A stretch of 64,000 nt of DNA from Tuctoria greenei. Lineage: Eukaryota > Streptophyta > Magnoliopsida > Poales > Poaceae. Numbering within the stretch: position 1 is the first letter of the stretch; each line of letters opens with the position of its first letter. The stretch spans positions 150,558,929 through 150,622,928 of the forward strand of contig JAYESD010000009.1 in assembly GCA_036927565.1 (NCBI GenBank), written 5' to 3'. Of this stretch, positions 1-10,754 are shown piece after piece. Position numbers and translations under genes: made by a program. The notes under the pieces are model-generated. The model saw only the letters and a program-made list of their open reading frames with translations. It had not been told where the DNA came from and made no database searches.

Positions 1-1
1 T

Positions 2-913
2 GCAAAGCAAATTCATACACCTGCTCAGTCCTTACAAATGATACCTCCCACATGGCCTTTCGCTGTGTGGGGGATGGACATCTTGGGACCCTTCCCAAGA
101 GCCATCGGAGGTTACAAGTTCCTGTACGTCGCCATCGACATGTTCACCAAGTGGCCGGAAGCAACTCCCGTTGTGACGATCAACAAACAATCTGCAATCA
201 ATTTTCTACAATCCATCGTGAGCAGATTCGGAGTCCCAAATAAGATCATCACTGATAATGGGACTCAATTCACAAGCTCCGCATTTCAAGGATATTGCAA
301 AGACCTCGGCATACAAGTTTGCTACGCTTCCGTAGCTCATCCTGCCAGCAATGGACAAGCCGAGAGAGCAAATGCTGAGATCCTTAAAGGACTCAAAACA
401 CGCACTTATGAGCGCTTGAAAAATCACGGAGCCAATTGGATCGAAGAGCTTCCGCCCACTCTATGGGCCAACAGGACTTCTCCAAGTCGGGCAACCGGAG
501 AAACACCCTTCTTTCTGGTGTACGGAGCTGAAGCGATCCTTCCTCCGGAAATCACCTTGGGTTCCCTCCGAGTCCGGACCTTCAACGAAGCCGCGCAGGA
601 CCAGCTCCGGCGCGAAGACCTAGACCTCCTTGAGGAGGGAAGGTGCCAAGCAGCTGTTTGGAATGCCCGATACCGCCAAGCTCTACGGCGCTATCACCAG
701 CGGCATGTACACAACCGACAGCTCGAGGAAGGCGATCTGGTGCTACAGAGAATACTATCCAGAGAAGGGCAAAACAAACTCTCCCCCGGCTGGGAAGGGC
801 CCTTTCAAGTGATCAAAGTATCCCGTCCCGGAAGCGTTCGCTTGGCTACCGAGGATGGGACACCTCTCCCAAATCCTTGGAACATCGAGCACCTCCGTAA
901 GTTCTACGCTTAA
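2..913 (+). CDS. Ty3-gypsy integrase, C-terminal part of pol (partial at window edge)
   Basis: The frame is open from base 2 and ends at TAA 911-913, so this is the 3' end of a larger pol ORF; the methionine at 38 is internal. The integrase core shows the DDE triad: Asp in WGMDILGPF, Asp in IITDNGTQF, and Glu in GQAERANAEILKGLK. The C-terminal part has the usual Ty3 sequence (GDLVLQRI, GWEGPFQVIKV) and ends HLRKFYA. Integrase inserts reverse-transcribed element DNA into the host genome inside the nucleus. No stop or frameshift is visible in this part. The G2 copy of the same region is broken and has lost the catalytic Glu, so G1 is the better-preserved relative. Confidence 0.93.
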   Translation, partial: AKQIHTPAQSLQMIPPTWPFAVWGMDILGPFPRAIGGYKFLYVAIDMFTKWPEATPVVTINKQSAINFLQSIVSRFGVPNKIITDNGTQFTSSAFQGYCKDLGIQVCYASVAHPASNGQAERANAEILKGLKTRTYERLKNHGANWIEELPPTLWANRTSPSRATGETPFFLVYGAEAILPPEITLGSLRVRTFNEAAQDQLRREDLDLLEEGRCQAAVWNARYRQALRRYHQRHVHNRQLEEGDLVLQRILSREGQNKLSPGWEGPFQVIKVSRPGSVRLATEDGTPLPNPWNIEHLRKFYA

Positions 914-2163
914 TTCCACGGAGGTGAGTCTTAAGTAACTTGAAATGTATGTTATAGAGTCATTGTACAGAGTCGGGTAGTTCCTCCGGGAGAGCATCCG
1001 GACCTTCCCCGAAAGGTTTGAAAAGCTCATGCAACACTTGACACAGTCTCCGGACTAAAAGTGTGGCTAACTACCCTGGGTCAAACGAGAAACCAAACAC
1101 ACTTAGCCTGGTTCCGTACCCTAAGAGTGTACTTGTTTCCCCTGTACCCCGGACCTATAATGAAAGACATCTTCATGTGAAATAGACTCCACGTGCATTC
1201 ATTTTTTGCATAGGCTCGACATTTTTATTTTTCTCTTTCTTGTCTATAACAGAAACGTGCAATTCTTAAAAAGTTCTAGTTTGACCGGTTTACATACGAT
1301 TCGAGTTGAATTGTCAGATTTTTTGGATTTAAATATCGTCTGTGGCCAACTCGCCTGAAAGCCGCCAAGCCATTCTAGGGCCGGAGTGCGCTATCGACTT
1401 AGCCTGGTCAAGCACCCTAAGTACGCCACTCTACCTACATCCCGGCAGGCCAAAGTAAGGTGGGTCCATGGACAATTGGATCTAAAAGAAAAGACAATTC
1501 ATCCAGTCGTATTAAAAATCGTGTTCAACTTAAAATTTTCTTGAGAACCGTAAGCCGCGACGAAGTTATAGACAAGGAACGAATTTTACTATTTTTCTTG
1601 GCTTAAGTGTGCAGGAAAAATGAACCCTACGTTGATGGAGAAAAACCGGAGCTAACCAAGCTCCGACTCCCACCAGGGCGTCAACCGTCGGCGTTGACTA
1701 AAAGATGGTGAGAAGACCCCGTCACTGGAGTCTGTTGCCAACAAACTAAGTGTGGCAAAGGTCATTGCCGGAGCTGCTAAGCTCCGACACCTTGGAGTAT
1801 TAACTACCGACGCTCAACGTGTTGATAGAGGCTATTGCCGGAGCTACTAAGCTCCGGCGATGGACAGTGCCGGAGCTTCTAAGCTCCGACAACTTCAGGG
1901 GACCTTCACTATCAAAAACTTCGGACCTAAATTCCACAAGTTCGAAGCAAATTCGTCTTCAACTCAACATCCTTTTGGTACATGTCCACAATCAAATTGT
2001 GCACATCTACCAGGGGGCCAAGTGAAGATAAAGATGTTGAAGACAAAAAATGAAATTCGCAAAATTGAGGACAAAATTGAAGACTGGAGATTACATCTGG
2101 AGACAAGGGATTACAAAATTGAGGAAGAAGAGAAGATACAAGTAAAGGATAAAAGAGACGGTC
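914..2163. other. G1 non-coding spacer between pol and the antisense gene
   Basis: No convincing ORF. Pol ends at its left side on the plus strand and the antisense gene ends at its right side on the minus strand, so the spacer lies between two convergent 3' ends. At 1646-1890 it carries four copies of an inverted repeat built on CCGGAGCT/AGCTCCGG; the copy at 1838-1857 has perfect 8-bp arms and a 4-base loop. The matching spacer in G2 (44563-45827) has related repeats. A role in ending either transcript is inference. Confidence 0.7.
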
Positions 2164-4089
2164 CTAGACCCTATGGAAGAACTCGGCGACCTTCTGGGCG
2201 ACCTCCGACACGCGAGCTCGGGTAGCTTCGCCTTCTCCTTCGACGGGGCCTTCAAGCACCGGGTCCAGAGGAAATCGAGGGTTCCGGCTGGTGTAGCACG
2301 TCAACACATATTCTGTGACGTTCCTAGCCAGGGATTGCCCCTCGACCTCCAGCTGGTCCGCGATGACGTCGCCCACCTTGGAGAGCTTGCTGCCTGCGGC
2401 GCTCAACGCTTGCAACGCGAGGTCCGGCTCCGGCTCCGGATCATCCGGGTGCACGGGGCTGAAACCCATCGGCGTCAGCGCGTCGTCGGCCTTGCCCAGG
2501 AACTCCCAAATCTGCAGGGAGTCCGCCTTCCTCAAGTTCTTCATCTCTTCCAGGGATCTCCGGGTCACCGTCAGCTCCGAATTCTCGCGGGCGAGGCGCT
2601 CAACTTCTTTGGCATTTTGCTGGATCTTCGCAGCAACCCGCTTCTCAAGTCTTCCGAGCTCCTCCTCCCGGAGGTGGATCTTGTTCCGGCGGTCGACCAG
2701 GTCCTTCTCCCTAGCCTCCACTTTCTTCTCCCGGGCGATAAGGGCACACTCGTATTCGTAGAGTTCCTGCCCCCGCACCCAGGTCTTCTCCTCTTCTTCG
2801 AGGCAGCGCTCTTCCAATTTCTTAGTGCGCTCCTCGAGGCCCTTGTCCGCCAGAGCGGTTTTCTCGGCGAGCTCTTCTTCCCGTCGCAAGACGTCATCCC
2901 GTAGCTCCAGGTGTTTTTGCTCCTCGTCCTCGAGCCGTCTTTCCCTCCCTTCAAGTGCCTCCCGGCGCTTGATGAGTGCAGTGCTGATGGCCTCGAGCTG
3001 ATCAAACCGAGCGTTGGCCGCGTCGTTAGCAGCCTTAGCTTGGTCGTGGAACTCTCGGGATTGAGCATCGAGGGCGTGAGTCATGCTCTCCCTCTCGTCC
3101 AGCAGCTTATCCCAGAGCTCCAGGCGGATCTTCTCCCGCTTGATCCACTCCTTGTCATCCGCAAGCCTCGACTGCGCCAGCTTAGTCTCGAAGTGGAGCC
3201 GACTACGCCACCGCCTAAGGGTTTGGCGCTCCTCTTCAAGAGCCTTGCTGTCGTGGAAGAAGGCTAGTTGGACCTGACGTAGACTAGAGTAGGCGTTGTC
3301 GATGGACATCGACAGCGAGATGGGCTCCGGACCTGCTGGGATCTCTTTCGCTGGTTCCAGCGGGTCTTCACATACAAAAATTGGGTCCCACTCTACGAGA
3401 GTGGAACCTCGAGCTTCCGAAGCGCTAGGGCCTTCCTCCGGGACGGCCTCAGTCGCCATCGAAGGAGGTCCCGTCACCAAGTCTTCATTTGCCCCCTCAG
3501 GCTGGGGGCCAGCGACTTCGTTCAGGCACTCTGGCTCTGCCACGGGTACCATCGACGTCGTCGCCTCCGAAGCAGGAGCCGCTACTGGCTCCGGCCGGGA
3601 CACCTCTTCTGAGGGAGGCTCAAGCTCCCTCGCCTCTTCAGCCGCTGACTCTGGGGCCGGCGCTCCAACAATCACCGGCTCTGCGGCCGGAGCTTCGGAA
3701 GTAACCGGCTCAACTGCCGGAACTACTTCGACTTCCGGCTCGCATGCCGGGGCTTCAGCCACCTCCGGCTCAATCACCAGGGCTTCAGCACTTTCTGGCT
3801 CTGAAGCCGGGACTGCTACTTCCTCCGACTCAACAGCCGGAGCTTCTACTACTGCAGCACCAGGACCCGAAGCTTCCACTTCCGGGACGGGTGCTGCTGG
3901 TGCATCTTCATTCCCGTGGTCCGGCGCTACCACGGGAACTTCTGGAGATGAGTCGAGGTCCATGACCACGACAGCCGGTGCCGGAGCTGTCGCAGCCTCC
4001 GCTTGGGGCGGCACCGGGACTGGAGCAGAAGCCCTCGCAGCTCAGACACTGTGGCTGAGGGTGGAGCTTCACTCCCCTTCTTGGGAACG
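2164..4089 (-). pseudogene. G1 antisense gene, exon 2: Pro/Ala/Glu-rich repeats plus long coiled coil
   Basis: Read on the minus strand, this gives about 616 residues ending FFHRV at TAG 2164-2166. The first third is a low-complexity run of imperfect 10-12 residue repeats of the VEAPAxEPE type. The rest is highly charged, rich in Glu, Arg and Lys, with heptad character over about 250 residues (EERERRLEDEE-type stretches), indicating a long coiled coil. The open frame begins only at 4014. Between the proposed splice acceptor (4090) and 4014 the expected frame, seen in G2 as VPKKEVEAP, is present but shifted by one, so this copy carries a frameshift. Function is unknown; proteins of this type are reported as extra ORFs of Tat elements. 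Long plus-strand ORFs opposite this exon are shadows of its repeat composition. Confidence 0.75.
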
Positions 4090-4167
4090 CTGCAGATGAA
4101 GAACGAAGAAATTGAGCAAACAGATGCTACAATTAAAAAGTTAATCGAGGTAAAAAAGAAAAATTAC
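4090..4167 (-). other. Putative 78-nt intron of the G1 antisense gene
   Basis: On the minus strand the exon 1 frame ends GSLP plus two bases at 4168. GTAATTTTTC follows as donor and CTTCATCTGCAG as acceptor. Splicing there gives GSLP-S-VPKK in frame. G2 has the same arrangement (GTAAAT...CACAAG, 42360-42438) at the same position, although its junction is one base out of frame. Splicing is inferred from sequence only. Confidence 0.6.
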
Positions 4168-5619
4168 CTTGGGAGGCTCCCGCACCAGCTTACGCAGAAC
4201 CTCTTTCCCGGACGATCCGGGCTGGCCACGGTCGGCGTAGGAGCTCCGGGAGGACTCCCAGGACTTGCCACAGCCGCGGGCGTTTCCCGGGTCGGAGCTC
4301 TCCTTGATCGGGAGGAACTCCTGGACCTGGAGGCCCTCACCGCTCCAGATGCCGGAGTCGCGCGCCCGGAGCTAGCACCACAGGAGGGATCCACCGCGGG
4401 GACAGTCGCACTCCGGGAGGATCCCACCGCCGGAACAGTAACGTTCCGGAAGGACCCCACCACGGGGACAGTCGCCACGGCGGCGGAGGATCTTCCTTCC
4501 TGAGGAGGGGGAACCGGGGGGGGAAGTGGCAGGCCCGACGGACCTTCCGTCAGCATGTCGCAGCTTTCTCTTCCGGCTCTCCGGCTCCTCCGCCAGCTCC
4601 TTGCCCTTGCCGATGACCTCAGCTCTTGGCTGTGGGACAGGGGCGGAGCCGTCTTCAGACAACCCGGGGATCGCCAACCGGGTGGTTGATCTTCTCTCGA
4701 CGACACCAAGGTCGTCAAGCGCGGGCATCGTCCGCCGGAGCCCCCTGCTGAACTCAACTTCCATGTTCAGAGGGAGGAAGGCCGGCGGCGGAGTCAAGTA
4801 ATCTCCGTCAACGTCGATGCCGTGCTGGAATTTCTTGAGGTGAGACTCCAAGGTCTTCCCCACCATGCTGGACTTCAACCCGGTCTCAACCCGGTCCTCG
4901 TCCATCACGCTGTTGAGGGCCCAGGCGAGCTTCTCCCTCCTCTTCAGCGGCGCCCACCTGTTGGACAGGAAGTTGCAGAACACCGCCTGGGGAGTCAATC
5001 CTCCCTCCACACATTGGCGGATCCTGGTCAGGACAGGGTCGAAAGCTTCCGCCAGCACCGGAACTTCGCTCCATACCGACGTGTCAATGCCGGGCAGACC
5101 GTCTGGCAACTCCAACCGCTCATGCTCCTCCACCCGGACGACTATCCAATCTTTCTTCCAGTCATCCCACTTCCCGGAAGGGAATGACCGGAGGTACTTG
5201 AATGGGCACTTCTTGCGCTTCACGAAGTAGTAGAAGCCAAGATACTCATTGCTTCGGCCGGTGGTGTGGACGGTGAAGAAGGTTCGGAAGAGCTCGATGC
5301 AGGGAGGGATGCCCACCCACATCTCGCAGAAGTGGACAAAGATGGACACAAGGAGAATGGAGTGAGGGCCAAGGTGGTACAGCTGCAGACCATAGAAGTC
5401 CAGCAGCATCAAGAAGAAAGAAGAAAACGGTGGGATCAGCCCCACCATGGCGTACGAGGAAAAGTACACCATCTCGCCAGCGTGCTTCTTTTCAAAGGGG
5501 AGCTCTCCGCCGGCGCGGACCGAGCGGTTGAAGAAGTCCGAGGACCACCCCATGAGGGCCCGGACCTTCTACAGATCGCTGTCAGTCTTCAAGCGACTCT
5601 CACGCAGACCCAACTCCAT
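4168..5619 (-). pseudogene. G1 antisense gene, exon 1: putative gypsy-type transposon domain (Transposase_28-like)
   Basis: The likely start is the Met at 5619-5617 (MELGLRESRLKTD), because G2 has the same start (MELGLRESQLKTD at 30737). In G1 a TAG at 5571-5569 replaces the codon G2 reads as Lys, so only MGWSSDFF onward is open. The body (FSSFFLMLLDFYGLQLYHL, EMWVGIPPCIELFRTFF, GFYYFVKRKK) resembles the plant family annotated as putative gypsy-type transposon domain (Pfam Transposase_28, by memory). A second defect is a frameshift at a run of eight C/G bases near 4515, after which the G2-like frame (PGKRF, GSLPR) continues. The role is unknown. The gene runs opposite to pol and is upstream of exon 2. 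Confidence 0.8.
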
Positions 5620-6126
5620 CGCAGCACAGCTAGGCAAGAGAAGAGGAGCAAAGCACGAGTTGGGAGTTTGAGCGCAAGAACAGATGGAAGCGTAAAGAAC
5701 TCCCGACGGTGCGCTTTCCTTCTTAAGTAAGCCCTCGCAACGCTTGGATGGAAACTGCAGGGGAGTCAAGGATACTACTCAAGAATTCAACCCTGCCGAT
5801 GACAAGAGGGCCCGGGACCACCCTGACGATCAAGTCGAGGCTCTTACCCAGGCGAACAGTTGTCATCACGAGGCGGGAAACCCAAAGGCGGCGACCTGAC
5901 AAGGCGCGCGGAACCGATACGGTTTTCGTATCGGGAACCGGCGACCTTCAATTGCGAGAGATCCGCACATCAAAGATCTTATCTGCCGCCTGAGGTGCGC
6001 CACACGTCGGGATTTCACCGTAAAGCCCCGCCAACGGCACCTCCGAAGACCCTTGAAGACCCAGTTCAAGAGTCGCGAGTATGGACCCACCTCCGACGGA
6101 ATGACTTCACCCCGGTGACTTTCCCC
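5620..6126 (-). promoter_or_regulatory. Conserved region upstream of the antisense gene of G1
   Basis: There is no ORF of note, but the region aligns closely by eye with G2 30202-30736 in the corresponding orientation. That includes the block TTACTTAAGAAGGAAAGCGC just upstream of the start, and a hairpin with arms CCGATACG/CGTATCGG at 5914-5934. Conservation of non-coding sequence between the 3' LTR and an antisense gene suggests its promoter and leader. This is inference; no classical TATAAA box was found. Confidence 0.45.
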
Positions 6127-6148
6127 GGAGGTAGGTCCAGGGGGCCAC
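6127..6148 (+). promoter_or_regulatory. Polypurine tract of G1
   Basis: A purine-rich stretch (GGAGGTAGG...AGGGGGCCAC) ends directly before the LTR start TGTCGG. It is the expected plus-strand primer site. The G2 equivalent is at 30202-30222 on the minus strand. Confidence 0.6.
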
Positions 6149-6991
6149 TGTCGGTACCCTAAAAACCATACACCCCCTGAGGTTACAAAGATCTCAAGGG
6201 AAGGACGTCTATTCGAATTGAAGACCCTCGGAGGCCCACTTGTCAGACATAACCGGACCTGCTTCTCCAACATGATTAACCCCTAGGTCGCCACGTGTAC
6301 TGCCAGACCGGAGCTACTACCCACGAGGGTGAAGCTCCGGGCTAGGTACCGAAACGGCACCTCCGGACATAACCCCTGACCGAGAGAAGCTCCGGACCTG
6401 ACACGTGCCAGGCCATCCCGGAGCTTCCCGCTTCCCACAAGCAAGCTCCGGAGCTGCCACGTGTCCAAACGTCGGAGCTGGCCGCCTCAAACCTCCGGAA
6501 GACATTGTAACGACTCCGGATCTTCAAAGGATAGCCGCGGACTTCAAGACCCGATTAATTGTCATTAATTCCATGTTAATGACACTTAATCGGACAATCT
6601 TAACACCTGTAACGGCACTGTCGGAGCCCGTTACAGGGTTATTAACAACAATTAATCGTGTATCAATACTAGTAACCGCCGGGGCCACATGTCGGGCCAG
6701 GCTAACTTGTAACAGTTTGTCCTTGTACTATAAAAGGACAGACCGACGATACACGGAGGGCTCTCGAACACTCTCAGGCACACACGCATTGACGTGAGCT
6801 TTCATTCATAAACTAATACAACACCACACACCCGTGGAGTAGGGTATTACGCTCAGGCGGCCCGAACCACGTAAACCACTGTGTCTCTCGTGTCCAATCG
6901 TGATTCACCTTCTTGAGTCTCCGCGCGCCCACACCGAACTACAAACTCCTTCAACACTTTAGTAGTGTTAGGAGATCTGCCGACTCCAACA
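6149..6991 (+). repeat. 3' LTR of G1 (843 bp)
   Basis: It starts TGTCGGTACC directly after the purine tract and ends ACTCCAACA. The family ends are TGTCGG...CCGACA, as seen in G2. It shares with the G2 LTRs the order of blocks, including TATAAAA and the stretch CGTGGAGTAGGG near its end. It contains many GCTCCGG/CCGGAGC words. Confidence 0.85.
6729..6735 (+). promoter_or_regulatory. TATA box in the G1 LTR
   Basis: TATAAAA in the context TGTACTATAAAAGGACAG. The same box is found in both G2 LTRs in minus orientation (29601-29607 and 58248-58254), so it is the likely core promoter of this family. Confidence 0.7.
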
Positions 6992-7105
6992 GTCGACACA
7001 CGTGCTATTTACATCTTGGACTTAGGATATTGTGTCTCACCAATGAGCCAACAATACACATTGTATTTATTATGGGAAAAAGTGTTAAACTATGGTAAAA
7101 TTAAT
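6992..7105. other. Flank between G1 and C1, nothing recognised
   Basis: AT-rich unique-looking sequence between the end of the G1 LTR and the TSD of C1. No ORF or repeat was recognised. With C1 removed it runs directly into the MITE remnant at 59086. Confidence 0.5.
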
Positions 7106-7110
7106 CACTC

Positions 7111-8711
7111 TGAATGTGGCCTAGAGGGGGGGTGAATAGGCCTTTTTGAATTTTTGTCGGAACCTGCAACACTCAACAACTTGATCAAATACCAATAAAT
7201 CGGACTAGTCTGGTAGTGTGCGTACTAGTCCGGTGTGTGCGGACTAGATCGATCAAGTTTGATCGATGATCTCAATCCAAGTACTCTATGCAACGAAAAT
7301 TAAGATGTAACTAGAGTATGTTACTTCAATTAAACATAAGATATCATAAGGTAACCTTAGTTTCAAGTTTTGACGTGATTTGACTAAGATCAATTAAAAC
7401 CTAGATGCAATGAATAATAAGCACAAAGTGAAGACACAAGATTTTTATCCCGTGATTCGGTTCCCACGAAGGCAACCTACATCCACGTTGAGGAGCCCAC
7501 AAAAGGATCGGGTCTTCACCAACCCTACCCTCCTCGAATCGCCACGGAGGCCGATTCTCTTCCACTAATCACAAGGGGCAAACCACCAAGTTCAAGGGGC
7601 CTTCTCATAAGTTGAGGGCTCCCAAAGATTTACAACTGAATACACCACCAACACACTCGAATTATATGCATTAAAGAACAAGAGTGTGCGACAGAATCAA
7701 ACCCAAGAGCTCAAAACATGAAGAATCGTATCACTCCTTTGATCTAAAGATAATCCTCAAGGATTTGATTTTTCTTGTGTTGGATTGTGTGGAGAGACGT
7801 GTTTTCTAGGCTCTTGGAGGGTGCGACGGCGCAGGGAGTCGAGAGGTGTTGATTAGGGGCCGTGCACCTCTATTTATACTAGGGTTTCCAAAGATTACCG
7901 TTAGGATTTCCAAAGTCTGGACTAGTCCGTAGTGGACTCTGGACTATTCCGGTGTGCGGCGTGTCGGAAACCCTAAGTGCCCCAAATTATTGGATTTGTT
8001 CGGCCAGGGGCGGACTAGTCCATTTTTGTCTCTGGAAATGTTCGAACTAGTTTGGCACATATCGGACTAGTCCGGCCGTGATGAAACCCTTAGTGAATTG
8101 AGGACAAGTCCGCACTTGGAGGACTTACCCAATTTTAGTCAGAAGGTTTTTTGGACTGATCCATGTAGATATCGGACTTGTCCGATTTAGGTCAGAAAGA
8201 TATCGGACTAGTTCATTGTCATATCGGACTTGTCCGACTTTGTGCAAATTGTGAAGTGCTGAGGACTAGTCCGCACTGGGGAGGACTAGTCCGATCTTAG
8301 TCAGAGAGATATCAAACTAGTCCGTGGTGATATCGGACTAGTCCGGTCTGTGAAAACTGGACCGTGTAGACAAGTCCGCTCTCGGAGGACTTGTCCGATT
8401 CTGGACCGAGAGAAATCAGACTAGTCCGTGGTGATATCAGACTAGTCCGTACCTGTATAACTTTGTGCAGTGAGAGTGATTAAAATTTGCTTGAGCACTT
8501 GGGGTGTGTTTCTCCACAACACTCCATACACAAAAAGAGTATTATAATCATTTCTTGAGCTCCTTTCAACTTGATTCCTCACTCTCCCTTCTTTTTGCGC
8601 TTTCTTCATAATTTCATTAAAACCTGCGCTTATCTAAACAATTTAGTTAGGATGTCATTTGCTTGTCATAAATCAACCAAAACCCACAAGGGATGCCTAG
8701 ATGAACTTTCA
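7111..8711 (-). repeat. 3' LTR of C1 (1601 bp, intact)
   Basis: Minus-strand ends are TGAAAGTTCATC... and ...CCACATTCA. A TATA-like TATAAATA lies at 7878-7871. Between about 7910 and 8460 it carries some 15-20 copies by eye of a motif centred on GGACTAGTCC or GGACTTGTCC; the full form CGGACTAGTCCG is a perfect 12-bp palindrome. The LTR is uninterrupted and so shows what the 5' LTR looked like before T1 inserted: the T1 target corresponds to CTCCCTTC near 8582. Confidence 0.88.
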
Positions 8712-9297
8712 ATCTCCCCCTTTTTGGTGATTGATGACAACCAATTGATATTTCACAAATAAGATTAAAAATACAGAATTTTCATAAAGTGTGCACATAT
8801 GAGTTTGGAACAAATTAAGCAATGAAAACATGAGGCATATGTGCACTCTTTATGGTGGGGTGCAAAACTAAGTGTGTGTAAGCAATAATTGTGATGAGAA
8901 TGAAATAATTGACATAGATATAACAACATCAAGCACAAATGTCAATTTCAAAGCATAGGCACAGATTATATCACACTTTCATCACATATTTCATAAGAAT
9001 AAGCATAAACTTAGTCATTGCACCACATCACAAGTCCAAAAGCATAAGAGAGCATTAAAGTTTTACAACCCAAAATAAACACGAATAGAGCTCTCATCTC
9101 TTGCAACCTACAGCTAGGACCTAGTGACTCCCCCTCAATCTCTCCCCCTTTGGCATCAAGGCACCAAAAAGAAGGAGAGAAGAGATCTAGAAGACTCATT
9201 TCTTGCTGTCGGTCCTCTCATCGTCTTCATCTTCGGGCTGAGGAGGAGGAGGAGGAGCAAATCCACTTGAAGTGCCCCAATGCTAAATTAGGCAAGC
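8712..9297 (-). other. C1 3' untranslated region with repeated polypurine tracts
   Basis: On the minus strand the sequence AAAAAGGGGGAGAT lies directly before the LTR start (8712-8726). More PPT-like tracts of the same AAAGGGGGAGAGATTGA type lie at about 9129-9153. No ORF is supported. Multiple PPTs before the 3' LTR are a Sirevirus trait. Confidence 0.65.
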
Positions 9298-10754
9298 TCA
9301 GAGGGAGAGAGAGAGAGGTGGCAACTTTGAGAAATCTGAAGCTGAATCATCGGAGATAGTGGGAGATTCAATAGGCTCGATCTCCAACTTCTGGCAAATA
9401 TGCTTGACATTTTCCTTGACATACTTCATGTCGGCCTTCCTTTCCTTGTTCAGCTTGTTAAGTTTCACTTCAGCTTTTTTGCATGAGCCAAAAATGGCGG
9501 CCAAGTACTTCAAGATGACACTTGAGGACCCTTTTTGAGGAGGGGCCCTAGTAGCGGGAACACTCCTGACATCTCCGTGAGCTCTCCTCAGAGCCTCTTC
9601 ACTTGACACTGGAGATGGAATAGCTGGGAGAGTAGCTTGGGTAGGCTTCTGAGGCCTTAGGGGAGTGTGCTCCACATCCTTCACGAACTCAATTCCAGTG
9701 ACTTTCTCAATCATGAACATGAGGTAGGGCGCATAGCCACAGGAATGGTTCGATATGCAGGAGATATTAACCATGTCATTCCAAATATAGTCAAAGATAT
9801 CAAACTTCCAATTCTTGCTTATCACCTTCATTAAGGTCCTCAAGTACCCTATCACACTTCCTGCATCTCCATCTTTTGGAGCTATTGTCTTCCTTAGCAC
9901 CCTGTTGAGAACTATGAAGAAGGGCTTCATGTTCTTGGTTGATGGAGGATTGAACTTCATGCGAGTATCATAAAGGAACTCCATACTATCCTTCTCCAAG
10001 ACACCAATGTTGTGGATGGTTAGCTCATTGCTGCAAGTGTCTTCTAGGTGAAGCAGTCTTGCAAACTCATCATAAGTAATGGTGTACTTTGATCCATGTG
10101 TCATCCAAGTCACCCTCTCCTCTTCATCACTAGCAAAGTAGCAGGTGGCATAAAACTGAGCAATAATTTCATCATTCCCGTTGTACCTGAAGACAAACAT
10201 ATCTTTCAGTCCATGCCTTGCTGCAGCCTCCACCACTTCATCAAAAGCACCACAACTTTTCCTTTCAAAATGATTCCAGTCAATCCACTGGTTGCGGACA
10301 ACTCGAGTCTTCATTGTGAGGTACACAGATCTATAGTAGTCTGCGTGAAAGTTTCTCCAAAATCTAGCATCAGCTGCCTTCTTGGATCTGCTGTAACAAT
10401 CCATCATTCTGAGCTTGGAAGCCGTATCGCTTCCCTTGCCATTGAACTTCTCTTTGGAGGGATCCATGTTCCCTTACTTCGGGGCTGGCATCTTGAGAGG
10501 GCCAATCGGGCCGCTGGTGTTCCCTTTCCCCTTGCCCTTAGCTTGGCGAGAGGCCGTCGAGCTAGGGCCAGCTGCATCCTTTGATTTGGATAAAGGTTTC
10601 TTGGCCAGAACCTTGCGCCGCACCTGAGGTGGAGTAGGTTCCGGCTCGGAGGGACGCTCTTTCGCTTCTTGCCTTGGCCCGTCGAGGACCGAAGCAAAGA
10701 ATCTTGGTCCATCTCCGCCTCATAGTCGCGAATCTCATCATTGGAGCTCGACAT
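9298..10754 (-). pseudogene. C1 extra ORF downstream of pol (env-like position; plant transposon protein-like)
   Basis: Start MSSSNDEIRDYEAEMDQDS at 10754 on the minus strand. A one-base shift near 10650 sends the frame into a shadow; the correct frame resumes through a Lys/Pro-rich stretch, a stop just before MDPSKEKFN (10467), and then about 389 residues ending LPPLSLSL at 9298. The body contains DYYRSVYLTMKTRVVRNQW, FYATCYFASDEEERVTWM and YTITYDEFARLLHL, resembling plant proteins annotated as putative plant transposon protein (Transposase_32-like, by memory). The C-terminal part has a short charged helix-rich region. I see no clear signal peptide or membrane segment, so env-like refers to position only. 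Function unknown. Confidence 0.7.

Larger units (their letters stand above)
1..6991 (+). mobile_element. G1: 3' half of a Tat/RIRE2-like Ty3-gypsy retrotransposon
   Basis: Ty3-type integrase runs in from the window edge. It is followed by a non-coding spacer, a two-exon gene on the opposite strand, a purine tract and an 843-bp LTR. An antisense extra gene between pol and the 3' LTR is known for the Tat lineage of grasses (RIRE2-like). The 5' half lies outside the window, so insertion age and TSD cannot be read. G2 (29338-58848) is a second copy of the same family and served as the comparison for calling genes and damage here. Confidence 0.85.

Noticed and set aside
2173..2904. 243-residue plus-strand ORF
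   Set aside because: Antisense to the coiled-coil region of the G1 extra gene; Leu/Val/Arg-rich shadow with no domain.
3296..4099. 267-residue Ser/Gly/Thr-rich ORF on the plus strand
   Set aside because: It is the shadow of the Pro/Ala/Glu repeat region of the minus-strand antisense gene; its low-complexity sequence follows from the codon pattern of the real frame.
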